NCBI GenBank assembly: GCA_944393485.1
Contig: CALYAJ010000007.1
Span: 1-48,916 of the forward strand
DNA: 48,916 bases
Source: an uncultured Clostridia bacterium
GTDB lineage: Bacteria; Bacillota; Clostridia; TANB77; CAG-508
Direction of reading: 5' to 3'
Made by a program: the position numbers and the translations under genes. The notes beneath the pieces are model-generated. The model ran no database searches, was not told the DNA's origin, and saw only the letters and a program-made list of their open reading frames with translations. Positions 1-7,427 of the stretch are shown one piece after another (position 1 is the stretch's first letter; each line of letters starts with the position of its first letter).

Positions 1-76
1 AACCGCCGTATGCCGAACGGCACGTACTGGTGGTGTGAGAGGGGAGAAACACATTAAGTGCTATCCTCTACTCGAT
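1..76 (+). mobile_element. 3' end of a group II intron (domains V-VI), cut by the window edge
   Basis: The sequence reads as the classic 3' end of a bacterial group II intron. Domain V is at about 1-35: AACCGCCGTA, a GCC/GGC stem closed by GAAC, then CGTACTGGTGGTG. Domain VI follows, with a GAGAGG/CCTCT stem. A bulged A at position 70 lies 7 bases from the predicted intron end CTCGAT (position 76). The rest of the intron and any reverse transcriptase lie outside the window. The intron is on the plus strand and ends exactly where the minus-strand CBM gene stops. Family recognition is from domain V; the exact exon junction is inferred. Confidence 0.85.
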
Positions 77-555
77 TATTTTATAGAGTTATCTTCTTCT
101 ACAGTAGATGTGCCAGTATCAAATGCAAATAATTTAGGTAAATATCTTATTGCAGCAACTACTGAATATTTAATTTTTTTCCAATAAAAATATGTTTTAC
201 GTAATCTATGTGGTCTTGCTAAACTTGCTTCTTTAACTACAATTAAATCCTTTGGTAAAGGTGCAAGCTCAAAAATATAATTCTTACCACCGTTATTATC
301 CCATTCATTATTAGAATTTTTAAAACAGAAATTTAATGAATCATGTCCATCTAAATAAATTAAAGCTTGATATCCTAAGTCTGTTTTTTCCATTTTTATT
401 TCATTAACATTTTCCCATAATAAACCGAATCCATAATGGATATATAAATCTGTATTTGAACCATCTTGGAAAAACTTACCTGTATACGAAATCTTTACAA
501 CAGAATTTTCTATTAATTTATCTGTATTAAAGAAAATATTTTTTACTAATTCCAT
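76..555 (-). CDS. Small cytoplasmic-looking carbohydrate-binding (CBM53/CBM25-like) protein
   Basis: A 159-residue protein. Its first ~100 residues match the starch-binding module pattern seen in clostridial CBM53/CBM25-type domains: VVKISYTGKF, then YIHYGFGLLWENVNEIKM, then a Gly-Tyr-Gln-Ala step, then LNFCFKNSNNEWDNNGGKNY. The remaining ~55 residues are basic and of unknown role. There is no signal peptide, so a storage-polysaccharide (glycogen-like) or regulatory role inside the cell is more likely than extracellular starch binding; this is inference. The ribosome site GAGGAG lies just upstream of the ATG, and the gene has its own promoter. The last base of the TAA stop is the predicted last base of the group II intron, so the C-terminus may have been cut by intron insertion. 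Confidence 0.75.
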   Translation of the reverse strand: MELVKNIFFNTDKLIENSVVKISYTGKFFQDGSNTDLYIHYGFGLLWENVNEIKMEKTDLGYQALIYLDGHDSLNFCFKNSNNEWDNNGGKNYIFELAPLPKDLIVVKEASLARPHRLRKTYFYWKKIKYSVVAAIRYLPKLFAFDTGTSTVEEDNSIK

Positions 556-594
556 ATCGCATTTCTCCTCATTTATCTTTTGATTATCACAACT

Positions 595-623
595 ATTATA
601 TTATTAAGTTTTACAATATTCAA
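595..623 (-). promoter_or_regulatory. Sigma-A promoter of the CBM53-like gene
   Basis: On the minus strand, TTGAAT (618-623) and TATAAT (595-600) are separated by exactly 17 bases, about 40 bases upstream of the start codon. The gene is therefore probably transcribed alone and not only from the regulator gene upstream. Confidence 0.65.
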
Positions 624-648
624 TAGTTTTTTACAAAAAAATGTAAAT

Positions 649-1224
649 TTATTGTATAATTTTTCCTATTATATAAAATTTGTCTTTATCTGTAATTTTT
701 ATACTTTCATATTTAGGATTATCAGCATGTAAAAATAGATATTTACCATGATATAAGAAGAGTCTTCTTATTAAAATTTTTCCATTAAAATAAAATAGAC
801 CAACATCATCAAAATCAATTGGTGTGCCAATATCTACAAATACATATGTATCTTTATCAAAAGTTTCATTCATCGAATCATCTGTTATAAGTAATCCAAA
901 TGATGCAGAATTCAAGCCAGAAGGACATTTCATAAAATGAAGATCATTGATATCATCTACTAATAAAATTCTATCATCAGATTTGTATTTTAAGTAATTG
1001 TATTTTTCTTGATCTTTATTTAATTCTCTTCCTAAAACAGAAAGAACATTTTGGTAAGGAACATCAAGATAATCACATAAATCTAATAAAAGTTTAAGAC
1101 TTGGAGTCCTTTCTGCTTTTTCTATATGTGTTAAATATCCCGGGTCAATTTTTAAAGCTTTTGCTATTTTTTTCTTTGTTAATTTTCTGCTTTCTCGCAT
1201 GTGTTTTAAATATTTTCCTAACAT
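649..1224 (-). CDS. XRE-family transcriptional regulator with S24/LexA-like C-terminal domain
   Basis: A 191-residue protein. Residues 4-62 form a helix-turn-helix of the XRE/Cro type (KLTKKKIAKALKIDPGYLTHIEKAERTPS). Residues ~105-191 resemble the S24 peptidase fold of LexA/CI repressors, with DDSMN around Ser117 and a terminal HADNPKYESI strand. In LexA the catalytic Lys sits in a V-K-R-L motif; here the equivalent motif is IRRL (Arg153-Arg154), so self-cleavage is doubtful and the domain may serve only for dimerisation. The start is supported by GAGGTAG upstream. The gene is divergent from the VanW-family gene, and both face the same 126-base spacer, so control of that neighbour or autoregulation is possible. 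The target is unknown. Confidence 0.88.
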   Translation of the reverse strand: MLGKYLKHMRESRKLTKKKIAKALKIDPGYLTHIEKAERTPSLKLLLDLCDYLDVPYQNVLSVLGRELNKDQEKYNYLKYKSDDRILLVDDINDLHFMKCPSGLNSASFGLLITDDSMNETFDKDTYVFVDIGTPIDFDDVGLFYFNGKILIRRLFLYHGKYLFLHADNPKYESIKITDKDKFYIIGKIIQ

Positions 1225-1289
1225 AAAATCTACCTCAATTAGATTATATAGAACTATAAAAAAAAAGTCTACTATTGACGAAATAAATA

Positions 1290-1318
1290 TTGAAAATAAA
1301 GTTATATTGTGGTATATC
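1290..1318 (+). promoter_or_regulatory. Probable promoter of the VanW/G5 gene
   Basis: TTGAAA (1290-1295) and TATATC (1313-1318) are separated by 17 bases, 33 bases before the ATG. A single TGACGAA at 1276-1282, which also fits a Spo0A-box consensus, lies just upstream; one copy alone is weak evidence. Confidence 0.45.
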
Positions 1319-1350
1319 TGTATATATATTAATAATAAGGGGAGTATAAT

Positions 1351-3162
1351 ATGTTAAAACTTAAGGAAAGAGAAGGGGAAATAGAAGAGAAAGACTCAAA
1401 AGATATTCCGAAAAAATCTGATAGGAAAAAATTAGTCATAGTTGCAATAATAATTGTATTATTAATTTTAGTAATTTGTAGTACAGTATTTGGATTGGCA
1501 ACTATGAATAGTGATAAAATTGCACAGGGAGTATCAATTGGTAATATAGATGTTTCTGGTAAAACGAAAGACGAAGCAAAAGCTTTATTAGAAGCAAAAA
1601 TTGAGCCAAAAAAGTCTGAAGATTTAAAAATAAAAACTAATGTAAAAACGGAAGAAGATAAAGATTTTTCTGGAAATATTAGTTTTGAACAAATAAAATT
1701 AAATTATAATATTGATGAATCAATAGAAAAAGCATATCAAATTGGTAGAGACAGTAATATAATTATAAATAATTTTAATGTAATAAAAACATTTTTTCAA
1801 AAAAATAATAGTGATATAGTTTATAATTATGATCAAGAAGAGTTGGTAAAACAAATTAATAGTATTAATGGAAAAATTCCAGGAGCAGTTAAAGAAAGTA
1901 GTTACTATGTTGATAAAGATGAAAAAGAATTAGTAATTACAAGAGGTGAAAAAGGAATTAGATTAAATCCAGATAGTATTAAACAAGAAGTGGAAAAAGA
2001 AATAAAAAATGTGGATAGTACTGAAAAAGAAATAGATTTATCAACAGAAGAAAAAGAACCTGCCCCAATAGATTTAGAGAAAATTTATTCTGAAGTACAT
2101 ACTGAAGCAAAGGATGCATATTATACAAAAGATCCATTTACAGTATATCCACATGTGGATGGAATAGATTTTGATATTTCTATGGAAGAAGCAAAAAAAT
2201 TATTTGAAGAAAATAAAGAAGAATATGTAATTCCATTGAAAATTACAAAACCAGATATTACTACAGATGAAATCGGATCTGAAGCATTTCCAGATTTATT
2301 GGGGACATATAAAACATATTATAATGCTTCTAATACAGATAGAACAACAAACTTAAGATTAGCATCTAATAAAATAGATGGAACAGTTTTAATGCCAGGA
2401 GAAACTTTTTCATATAATAAGGTAGTAGGGGAAAGAACAATTGCTGCTGGATACAAAGAAGCACCAATTTATGCAGGAGGAAAAGTAGTTGATGGATTGG
2501 GCGGAGGAATTTGTCAAGTATCATCTACATTGTATAATGCAGTTATATTTGCAAATTTAGATATTGTAAGTAGAACAAACCATCGTTTTGTACCATCATA
2601 TGTAACGGCAGGAAGAGATGCAACAGTTGTTTATGGAGCAATAGATTTTAAATTTAAAAATACAAGGGAATATCCTATAAAAATAGAGAGTTCTGTAAGT
2701 GGAGGAGTAGCTAAAGTTTCTATTTATGGAATGAAAGAAGACAAAGAATATGATGTAAAAATAGAAACAAAAATAACTGGAAGTATTCCAACAAAAACAG
2801 TTTATGAAGAAGATGATACTTTAGCTGTTGGAAAACAAAAAGTAGTTCAAAAAGGACATAAAGGAACATATAGCGAAGCATATAAAGTTGTTTATTATAA
2901 TGGAAAAGTTGTTTCCAGAACATTACTTTCTAAAGATAAATACAGCGCTATGGAAACAATCATAAAAAAGGGAACTAAAAAGAAGAACGAAGAGAATAAA
3001 GATACTAATAAAGATAAAGAAGAAGACAAAAAGCCGACAAAACCTTCTACAGATAATAAAGACGACGAAAAAGAAGATGATAAAAAACCAACAGATGATA
3101 AGCCTAGTGATGACAAAGAAGAGTCAAAAGATGAAGAAAAAACAGAAGAAACAGAAACTTAA
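1351..3162 (+). CDS. Membrane-anchored VanW-family protein with G5 domain
   Basis: A 603-residue protein. The cytoplasmic N-terminus is followed by one membrane segment (about 27-50). Two peptidoglycan-binding-4-like modules follow (about 60-220 and 255-310), then a VanW domain (about 315-460; FSYNKVVGERTIAAGYKEAP and GGGICQVSSTLYNA motifs), then a G5-like domain (about 465-535). The last ~65 residues are a Lys/Glu/Asp/Pro low-complexity tail. Proteins of this architecture are common in Clostridia and are thought to act at the cell wall; their reaction is not established. The name VanW comes from vancomycin-resistance loci and is not evidence of resistance here. The ribosome site AAGGGGAG precedes the ATG. 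The gene stands alone, with a terminator behind it. Confidence 0.9.
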   Translation: MLKLKEREGEIEEKDSKDIPKKSDRKKLVIVAIIIVLLILVICSTVFGLATMNSDKIAQGVSIGNIDVSGKTKDEAKALLEAKIEPKKSEDLKIKTNVKTEEDKDFSGNISFEQIKLNYNIDESIEKAYQIGRDSNIIINNFNVIKTFFQKNNSDIVYNYDQEELVKQINSINGKIPGAVKESSYYVDKDEKELVITRGEKGIRLNPDSIKQEVEKEIKNVDSTEKEIDLSTEEKEPAPIDLEKIYSEVHTEAKDAYYTKDPFTVYPHVDGIDFDISMEEAKKLFEENKEEYVIPLKITKPDITTDEIGSEAFPDLLGTYKTYYNASNTDRTTNLRLASNKIDGTVLMPGETFSYNKVVGERTIAAGYKEAPIYAGGKVVDGLGGGICQVSSTLYNAVIFANLDIVSRTNHRFVPSYVTAGRDATVVYGAIDFKFKNTREYPIKIESSVSGGVAKVSIYGMKEDKEYDVKIETKITGSIPTKTVYEEDDTLAVGKQKVVQKGHKGTYSEAYKVVYYNGKVVSRTLLSKDKYSAMETIIKKGTKKKNEENKDTNKDKEEDKKPTKPSTDNKDDEKEDDKKPTDDKPSDDKEESKDEEKTEETET

Positions 3163-3182
3163 GTTAATAATAAAATGATGAT

Positions 3183-3218
3183 AAAAAACTCCTTTAATAA
3201 AATTAAGGGAGCTTTTTT
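3183..3218 (+). terminator. Rho-independent terminator after the VanW/G5 gene
   Basis: CTCCTTTAA (3189-3197) pairs with TTAAGGGAG (3203-3211) with one G-T wobble. It is flanked by six A and six T, 21 bases after the stop codon. Confidence 0.9.
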
Positions 3219-3230
3219 ATTGTTAAAGTA

Positions 3231-3260
3231 TTGACAAAAAGCAAATTACAGTATTATACT
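3231..3260 (+). promoter_or_regulatory. Promoter of tRNA-Lys
   Basis: TTGACA (3231-3236) and TATACT (3255-3260) are separated by 18 bases and end 16 bases before the mature tRNA. This strong consensus is expected for a stable RNA. Confidence 0.85.
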
Positions 3261-3276
3261 ATTTAAGTAACTTAAT

Positions 3277-3352
3277 GCACCACTAGCTCAGCTGGTAGAG
3301 CAGCTGACTCTTAATCAGAAGGTCCAGGGTTCGACTCCCTGGTGGTGCACCA
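3277..3352 (+). tRNA. tRNA-Lys (anticodon CTT)
   Basis: A full cloverleaf can be drawn. The acceptor stem is GCACCAC with GTGGTGC, the D-arm is AGCTC...GAGC, the anticodon loop CTCTTAA presents CTT, and the T-arm is CAGGG-TTCGACT-CCCTG. CCA is encoded at 3350-3352. The first anticodon-stem pair is G-A, a mismatch. The CTT anticodon reads the AAG lysine codon. The gene is a single tRNA with its own promoter and terminator. Confidence 0.97.
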
Positions 3353-3357
3353 AAAAA

Positions 3358-3384
3358 GCAGGAATCAAAATTCCTGCTTTTTTT
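3358..3384. terminator. Terminator after tRNA-Lys, usable from both strands
   Basis: GCAGGAA (3358-3364) pairs with TTCCTGC (3371-3377). Seven T follow on the plus strand and six A precede it, so it can also stop transcription of the minus-strand DHH gene that ends at 3409. Confidence 0.9.
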
Positions 3385-3408
3385 CTTGCTATAATCAAAA
3401 GTTTAATA

Positions 3409-4869
3409 TTATCTTCCATTTTTTCTTTCTAAAGCTTCTGCAGTTACTCTTCTAATATTACCATTTTTATCGATTGTAGTTCCTCTGCCATCAGGTAAAT
3501 AAATAGAAGCGTTTTTTATATTGATTTTTGAAAAAGCTGTAATGCATCCTAAAATTTGTTCATCAGAAGCATTGTATTTTTTAGTTAAAAAAGAAACATC
3601 TCTTTCAGAAAGTTTTATTCTTATAGATGGAAATTTGTCATTTAATTTAAAATCTGGAATCTTACTTAGCAATTCATTTTGAAGCATAAATTCAGTATAA
3701 GTTTTAAAAGAATGCATATAGTATTTATAATCTGCACCATTTTCAATCAAACCAGAGACTTCTTTCAATATATCTGGAGTAATATTATGTGATAATCTCT
3801 GTGTTCTAGAAAAAATCTTAGCTAATGTTTTATTTGCTTCAGATTCTTGTGGAAGATCTGTAAAACCAGAATCTTTAGAATACATATCTTGAGCTGTATG
3901 AATAACTTCAGAAGTGGCATCTTCTAAAGAAAGAGTATCATTAGTTAAAGTGAAACCAGAAGCACCATAATGTCCACCACCTTTGTAATGCAAAGCAAGA
4001 GCAAATACATTTAAATTTCCATATGTTGAAGAATTTCTAAGTTCAAAAGTATATGAATTCCTTTCGTTTTCAGCAACCGTGCAAGCAAGACAACATCCTT
4101 CTATATCTTCCATTTTAAAGATTTTCTTTTGAGGATTACGTATTCCATAACGCGAAAGTAAATTTTGTGCTGAATCATTACTAATAGAAAGCACAAGACC
4201 AAAAGAATCTCCAATTTGAACCTTTTTAGTACGTAAAAGCACTTTAGCTAGTGCAACATCATCTTTTAATCTACTTTTCCTATTGCTTATGGAAGAAATT
4301 TTTTCATAATCTGCGCCCATTTCTATTAATTTAGCTAAATTATCTAAAGTATGTGGTTTAATAAATTTTAATTTAGCTGTATCTGATAAAAGACCTAATG
4401 TAAGTCTATTAGCAATTTCGGGATTTACATTTTCACGATTAAATTCTGAAACTAAAATTTCACAAGTAGAGCTTGCACCAAGATCCCTAATAACATTTTC
4501 CTTTGGAAGATTTAATTCATCTTCTATACAAGGTGTATGTTCATCTTTTTGGTGATGATCTATAACATATGTATCCTCTGTAGCGGAACTTTTAAATAAA
4601 TCATTTTCAGCATATGACAAAGTACTTGTATCTACTATTAAAGAAATATTTCCAGAAGGCACATCAGAGGTTGTTGAAATTTCTCCAACTATGTTTTGAA
4701 AAAGTCTTACCTGTGAAGAGACAACATATTTAGCATCAATACCATGTATTTTAAAATATTCTGCTAAAGCAGTTGAAGATGTGACTGCATCTCCATCGGG
4801 ATATTTATGTGCAAAAATATATACTGATTTGTTTTCTTTTTTTGCCTTATTTATTATTTCATCTATCAT
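3409..4869 (-). CDS. DHH-family phosphoesterase (NrnA/GdpP-like catalytic core) with extra C-terminal region
   Basis: About 486 residues. The DHH core (about 1-190) shows HKYPDGDA, IVDTS, DHHQ and the later Asp/Thr region, the Mn-binding motifs of the DHH family. The DHHA1-type substrate region ends near residue 310 with KGGGHYGASGF. Such enzymes hydrolyse short RNAs, pAp or cyclic dinucleotides. NrnA proteins are about 320 residues, so the last ~160 residues here are an unrecognised extension. I chose the ATG at 4869, not the one at 4881. It follows the upstream stop codon after one base and has GGAGAA at proper spacing within the end of the upstream gene, whereas 4881 has no ribosome site. 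The two genes are therefore translationally coupled. The exact substrate is open. Confidence 0.85.
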   Translation of the reverse strand: MIDEIINKAKKENKSVYIFAHKYPDGDAVTSSTALAEYFKIHGIDAKYVVSSQVRLFQNIVGEISTTSDVPSGNISLIVDTSTLSYAENDLFKSSATEDTYVIDHHQKDEHTPCIEDELNLPKENVIRDLGASSTCEILVSEFNRENVNPEIANRLTLGLLSDTAKLKFIKPHTLDNLAKLIEMGADYEKISSISNRKSRLKDDVALAKVLLRTKKVQIGDSFGLVLSISNDSAQNLLSRYGIRNPQKKIFKMEDIEGCCLACTVAENERNSYTFELRNSSTYGNLNVFALALHYKGGGHYGASGFTLTNDTLSLEDATSEVIHTAQDMYSKDSGFTDLPQESEANKTLAKIFSRTQRLSHNITPDILKEVSGLIENGADYKYYMHSFKTYTEFMLQNELLSKIPDFKLNDKFPSIRIKLSERDVSFLTKKYNASDEQILGCITAFSKINIKNASIYLPDGRGTTIDKNGNIRRVTAEALERKNGR

Positions 4870-4870
4870 T

Positions 4871-5452
4871 TTATTCTCCATTCGATATTGTTAATTTTTT
4901 CTTTCTAAATTTATCAGCTAACCTTGCGAAAAAACCTTTATGTTTTTCATTTAAAAGCAAATTTTTATTTTCAATTTTTAATTCTGTATTTTCTTTAAGT
5001 AACTTTTGATATTCTGAATACAGAGAAGAATTAATAAGAATATTATATTCATTTTGTTGTTCTTCAAAAAGTGAATTATCTTGTAATTGTAATTCTTTTA
5101 TTAATGTATCTTTCTCAAGTCTTTCTTCTTTATATAATTCTACAAATTCTTCTTGTTCTGCAAGAATACCATCTTGAATATCAGAAAGATAATTTGCAAT
5201 TTTTTTTGAAATTTTATAATCAAAATAAAGTTCTTGCATATCAGTATTAGGATTATCAATATAATTTTTATCAATTGCAATAATTTTTCCGCCTAAAATA
5301 TTTAACAGACATACTTCATATTTTTTAGTAGGTTCTTCTATTAAATTATTTTTTTTATAGCTAGGTTCAGAACTCTGCAAATATACATTATAAAAGTCTT
5401 CTTCTGAATAATTTTTCTTAAGCTTTAGTTCACTAAATTCAATTTTTCTCAT
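4871..5452 (-). CDS. Unknown coiled-coil protein coupled to the DHH phosphoesterase
   Basis: A 193-residue protein I do not recognise. The first ~90 residues look globular (a KYEVCLLNILGGKIIAID strand pattern). About 95-170 are charged and heptad-like, suggesting a coiled coil. The end is basic (FFARLADKFRKKKL). There is no signal peptide or membrane segment, so it is probably cytoplasmic. AGAGGTAAC precedes the ATG. Its stop codon lies one base before the start of the DHH gene and its last codons carry that gene's ribosome site, so the two proteins are probably made together and may form a complex. No function can be assigned. Confidence 0.75.
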   Translation of the reverse strand: MRKIEFSELKLKKNYSEEDFYNVYLQSSEPSYKKNNLIEEPTKKYEVCLLNILGGKIIAIDKNYIDNPNTDMQELYFDYKISKKIANYLSDIQDGILAEQEEFVELYKEERLEKDTLIKELQLQDNSLFEEQQNEYNILINSSLYSEYQKLLKENTELKIENKNLLLNEKHKGFFARLADKFRKKKLTISNGE

Positions 5453-5529
5453 AAGTTACCTCTTATTTTAAATTTATCCATATGATTATATAAATATTTA
5501 GATAAAAACACAATAGTATAATAAATAGA

Positions 5530-5556
5530 TTTACAATAATTAAAAGTTGTGATAAT
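5530..5556 (+). promoter_or_regulatory. Possible promoter for the small unknown gene
   Basis: TTTACA (5530-5535) and an extended -10 box TGTGATAAT (5548-5556) lie 31 bases before the next start codon. The spacing of 15 is short, partly offset by the TG extension. Confidence 0.4.
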
Positions 5557-5586
5557 ATTATGGCAAAAGGATAGGGTGAAAAAAGA

Positions 5587-5841
5587 ATGACATTAGAATT
5601 TATTGATAATTATTTAAATTCAAAATTAGCACAAAACAAGGAAATCATTAGATTTTCTTTTTATGAGGTTAGGATGAAATTAAACTTATCAGAAGAAGAC
5701 TCTATAATTTTTTTACAATTAATAGCTCAAAAACTTATGAATACAGGATATTTAGTATATAAAACAGGAGAAGAGTATACATATAATGGTCAGAAATATA
5801 CAATTCAAGATAACGAATTACTAGTGGCAATAAGAAAATAA
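5587..5841 (+). CDS. Small conserved-looking protein of unknown function
   Basis: An 84-residue protein with a good ribosome site (AGGATAGGGTG). The first two-thirds look helical (FIDNYLNSKLAQNKEIIRFSF...LSEEDSIIFLQLIAQKLMNTGY). The end forms a short beta hairpin (YLVYKTGEEYTYNGQKYTI), a layout reminiscent of small winged-helix domains, but this is only a shape impression. It has no signal peptide. The M23 peptidase gene starts 58 bases downstream, with no terminator seen between, so the two could be co-transcribed. Confidence 0.65.
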   Translation: MTLEFIDNYLNSKLAQNKEIIRFSFYEVRMKLNLSEEDSIIFLQLIAQKLMNTGYLVYKTGEEYTYNGQKYTIQDNELLVAIRK

Positions 5842-5899
5842 ATAATCACATTTTTTGTACAGTAAGCATAAAATACAAAAGAATTTTGGAGGTTTTATT

Positions 5900-7141
5900 A
5901 TGAAAGAAATGTTAAAAAGAACATTTATACTTTTAATAACAATAACCATAATAATAACAAATACAGCATTTGCTGTTTCAAAAAAGGATTCAACAGATTT
6001 ACAAAATAAAATAGATCAAGCAAAAGACGATTTAGAAGATGTAAATAATGATAAAAGTGATGCAGAAAATGAAGTAGATAAACTACAAAGTGAAATTGAT
6101 GAATATCAAGGCTCTATTGATACATTAAATGATAAACTAGATGATTTAAATAATTCAATAAAAGAAAATGAAGAAAAGCTAAAAGAAAAACAAAAAGAAT
6201 ATAATGAAAATTCAGACTTATTAGACGAACGTTTAGTTACAATATATGAAGCTGGAACAGTTTCATATTTAGATGTATTATTATCATCTGATAGCTTAGT
6301 AGATTTTATATCTAACTATTATTTGATAACAGAATTAACTTCTTATGATTTAGATTTATTAGAACAAATGCAAAAAGAAAAGCAAGAGATTGAAGATACA
6401 AAAAAACAATTAGAAGAAGATAAAAAAGAAGTTGAGAATTTAAAGGCGGAAAAGGAACAAAAAACGAAAGAATTAAATTCCGCTAAAAAGCAGAAAGAAA
6501 GTTATATAGATGAATTAAGCGGAGAAGCAAAACAGTTACAAGAAGATATTGCTCAATTTGAAAAAGATAAAGCTGCTATAGATAAAAGACTTGAGGAAAT
6601 AGCAAATTCATATAAACCAAGCAAACCATCTGGAGGTTCAGGAAGTAGTGGAAGCGGTTCAGGAAGCTCAGGTAGTTCAAGTAGTTATGGATATATTTGT
6701 CCAATACCAGGATTAAGTAAAGCAAATATAACATGTGGATTTTATGGATATTCAGGACATGGTGGAGTAGATTTTGGAGGTAACTATGCTAAGCCAGTAG
6801 TTGCAGCTAAAAGTGGAACAGTTGTAATATCAGAAACTTTAACAGGAAATATTCCAAATTACGATTCAAATGGAAATAAAATTGGAAGTTATAGAAGTTA
6901 TGGTGAATACATAGCAATATTGCATGATGATGGAGCGATAACATTATATGCACACGGAAAACCAGGAAGTAGAAGAGTAAGTGTAGGTCAAAAAGTAAAA
7001 CAAGGACAACAGATAATGAATGTTGGTAATACAGGAAATGTACAGCCAAGACCAACGCCAAGTAATCCTAGAGGAGGAGCACATCTTCATTTTGAAATAA
7101 GAATTAATGGTGTACGAGTAAATCCAGCAAAATATTTATAA
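5900..7141 (+). CDS. Secreted PcsB/EnvC-like M23 peptidoglycan endopeptidase with coiled coil
   Basis: A 413-residue protein. It has a signal peptide (about 1-26, ending TAFA), a long coiled coil (about 30-235), a Gly/Ser linker (about 240-262) and a C-terminal M23/LytM domain (about 270-413). The zinc-site motifs are intact: GHGGVDFG, LYAHG and HLHFE. The family cleaves peptidoglycan cross-bridges; coiled-coil versions are usually held inactive until activated at the division site by FtsEX, neither subunit of which is in this window. The ATG at 5900 is preferred over an upstream in-frame start because GGAGG sits just before it and the signal peptide begins there. Confidence 0.92.
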   Translation: MKEMLKRTFILLITITIIITNTAFAVSKKDSTDLQNKIDQAKDDLEDVNNDKSDAENEVDKLQSEIDEYQGSIDTLNDKLDDLNNSIKENEEKLKEKQKEYNENSDLLDERLVTIYEAGTVSYLDVLLSSDSLVDFISNYYLITELTSYDLDLLEQMQKEKQEIEDTKKQLEEDKKEVENLKAEKEQKTKELNSAKKQKESYIDELSGEAKQLQEDIAQFEKDKAAIDKRLEEIANSYKPSKPSGGSGSSGSGSGSSGSSSSYGYICPIPGLSKANITCGFYGYSGHGGVDFGGNYAKPVVAAKSGTVVISETLTGNIPNYDSNGNKIGSYRSYGEYIAILHDDGAITLYAHGKPGSRRVSVGQKVKQGQQIMNVGNTGNVQPRPTPSNPRGGAHLHFEIRINGVRVNPAKYL

Positions 7142-7151
7142 ATTAAGGTAT

Positions 7152-7195
7152 AAAAAAAGAAACTAAGTACTTTATTGCACTTAGTTTCTTTTTTT
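7152..7195 (+). terminator. Terminator after the M23 peptidase gene
   Basis: AGAAACTAAGT (7158-7168) pairs with ACTTAGTTTCT (7179-7189). A-tracts and T-tracts extend the stem. Confidence 0.92.
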
Positions 7196-7236
7196 CTTAA
7201 TCTTATAATAATCCATAAAAACCTATATGCGTAAGT

Positions 7237-7341
7237 AAAAGTACAAAATGTGACTAAATTGTATATAAAAATTTAAACAAAATGTAATAAAATTCCCCGA
7301 ATGTAACTTCCGTAGTACATTATGTGAAATTTTGTACTTTT
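7237..7341. promoter_or_regulatory. Long-range inverted repeat with four AATGTRA-type boxes upstream of the surface-protein operon
   Basis: A perfect 13-base inverted repeat (7237-7249 and 7329-7341, AAAAGTACAAAAT and its complement) encloses 79 bases. Within and at the edges are four similar heptamers: AATGTGA at 7247, AATGTAA at 7281, AATGTAA at 7300 and TATGTGA at 7321. No clear -10/-35 pair could be placed. TTGACA at 7348-7353 is followed by TATAGT only after 27 bases. The layout suggests an operator or a structured leader. The base composition makes chance matches a real risk. Confidence 0.4.
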
Positions 7342-7427
7342 TGCATTTTGACATATATTGAAGGAAAAGAAAAACACTGTTATAGTCATATATAGTTATA
7401 AATATATTCATGCAGGAGGTTTTTTCT

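Noticed and set aside
1276..1282. Single Spo0A box upstream of the VanW/G5 gene
   Set aside because: One TGACGAA match in AT-rich DNA is expected by chance and overlaps no convincing promoter pair. Noted only in the promoter entry.
2720..3116. Antisense frames rich in Ser, Leu and Phe opposite the VanW/G5 gene
   Set aside because: They are mirror images of Lys/Glu-rich coding sequence, with no ribosome sites or recognisable proteins.
1351..3162. Vancomycin-resistance determinant
   Set aside because: VanW-family proteins with a G5 domain are ordinary in Clostridia. No vanH, vanA/B ligase or vanX is nearby.
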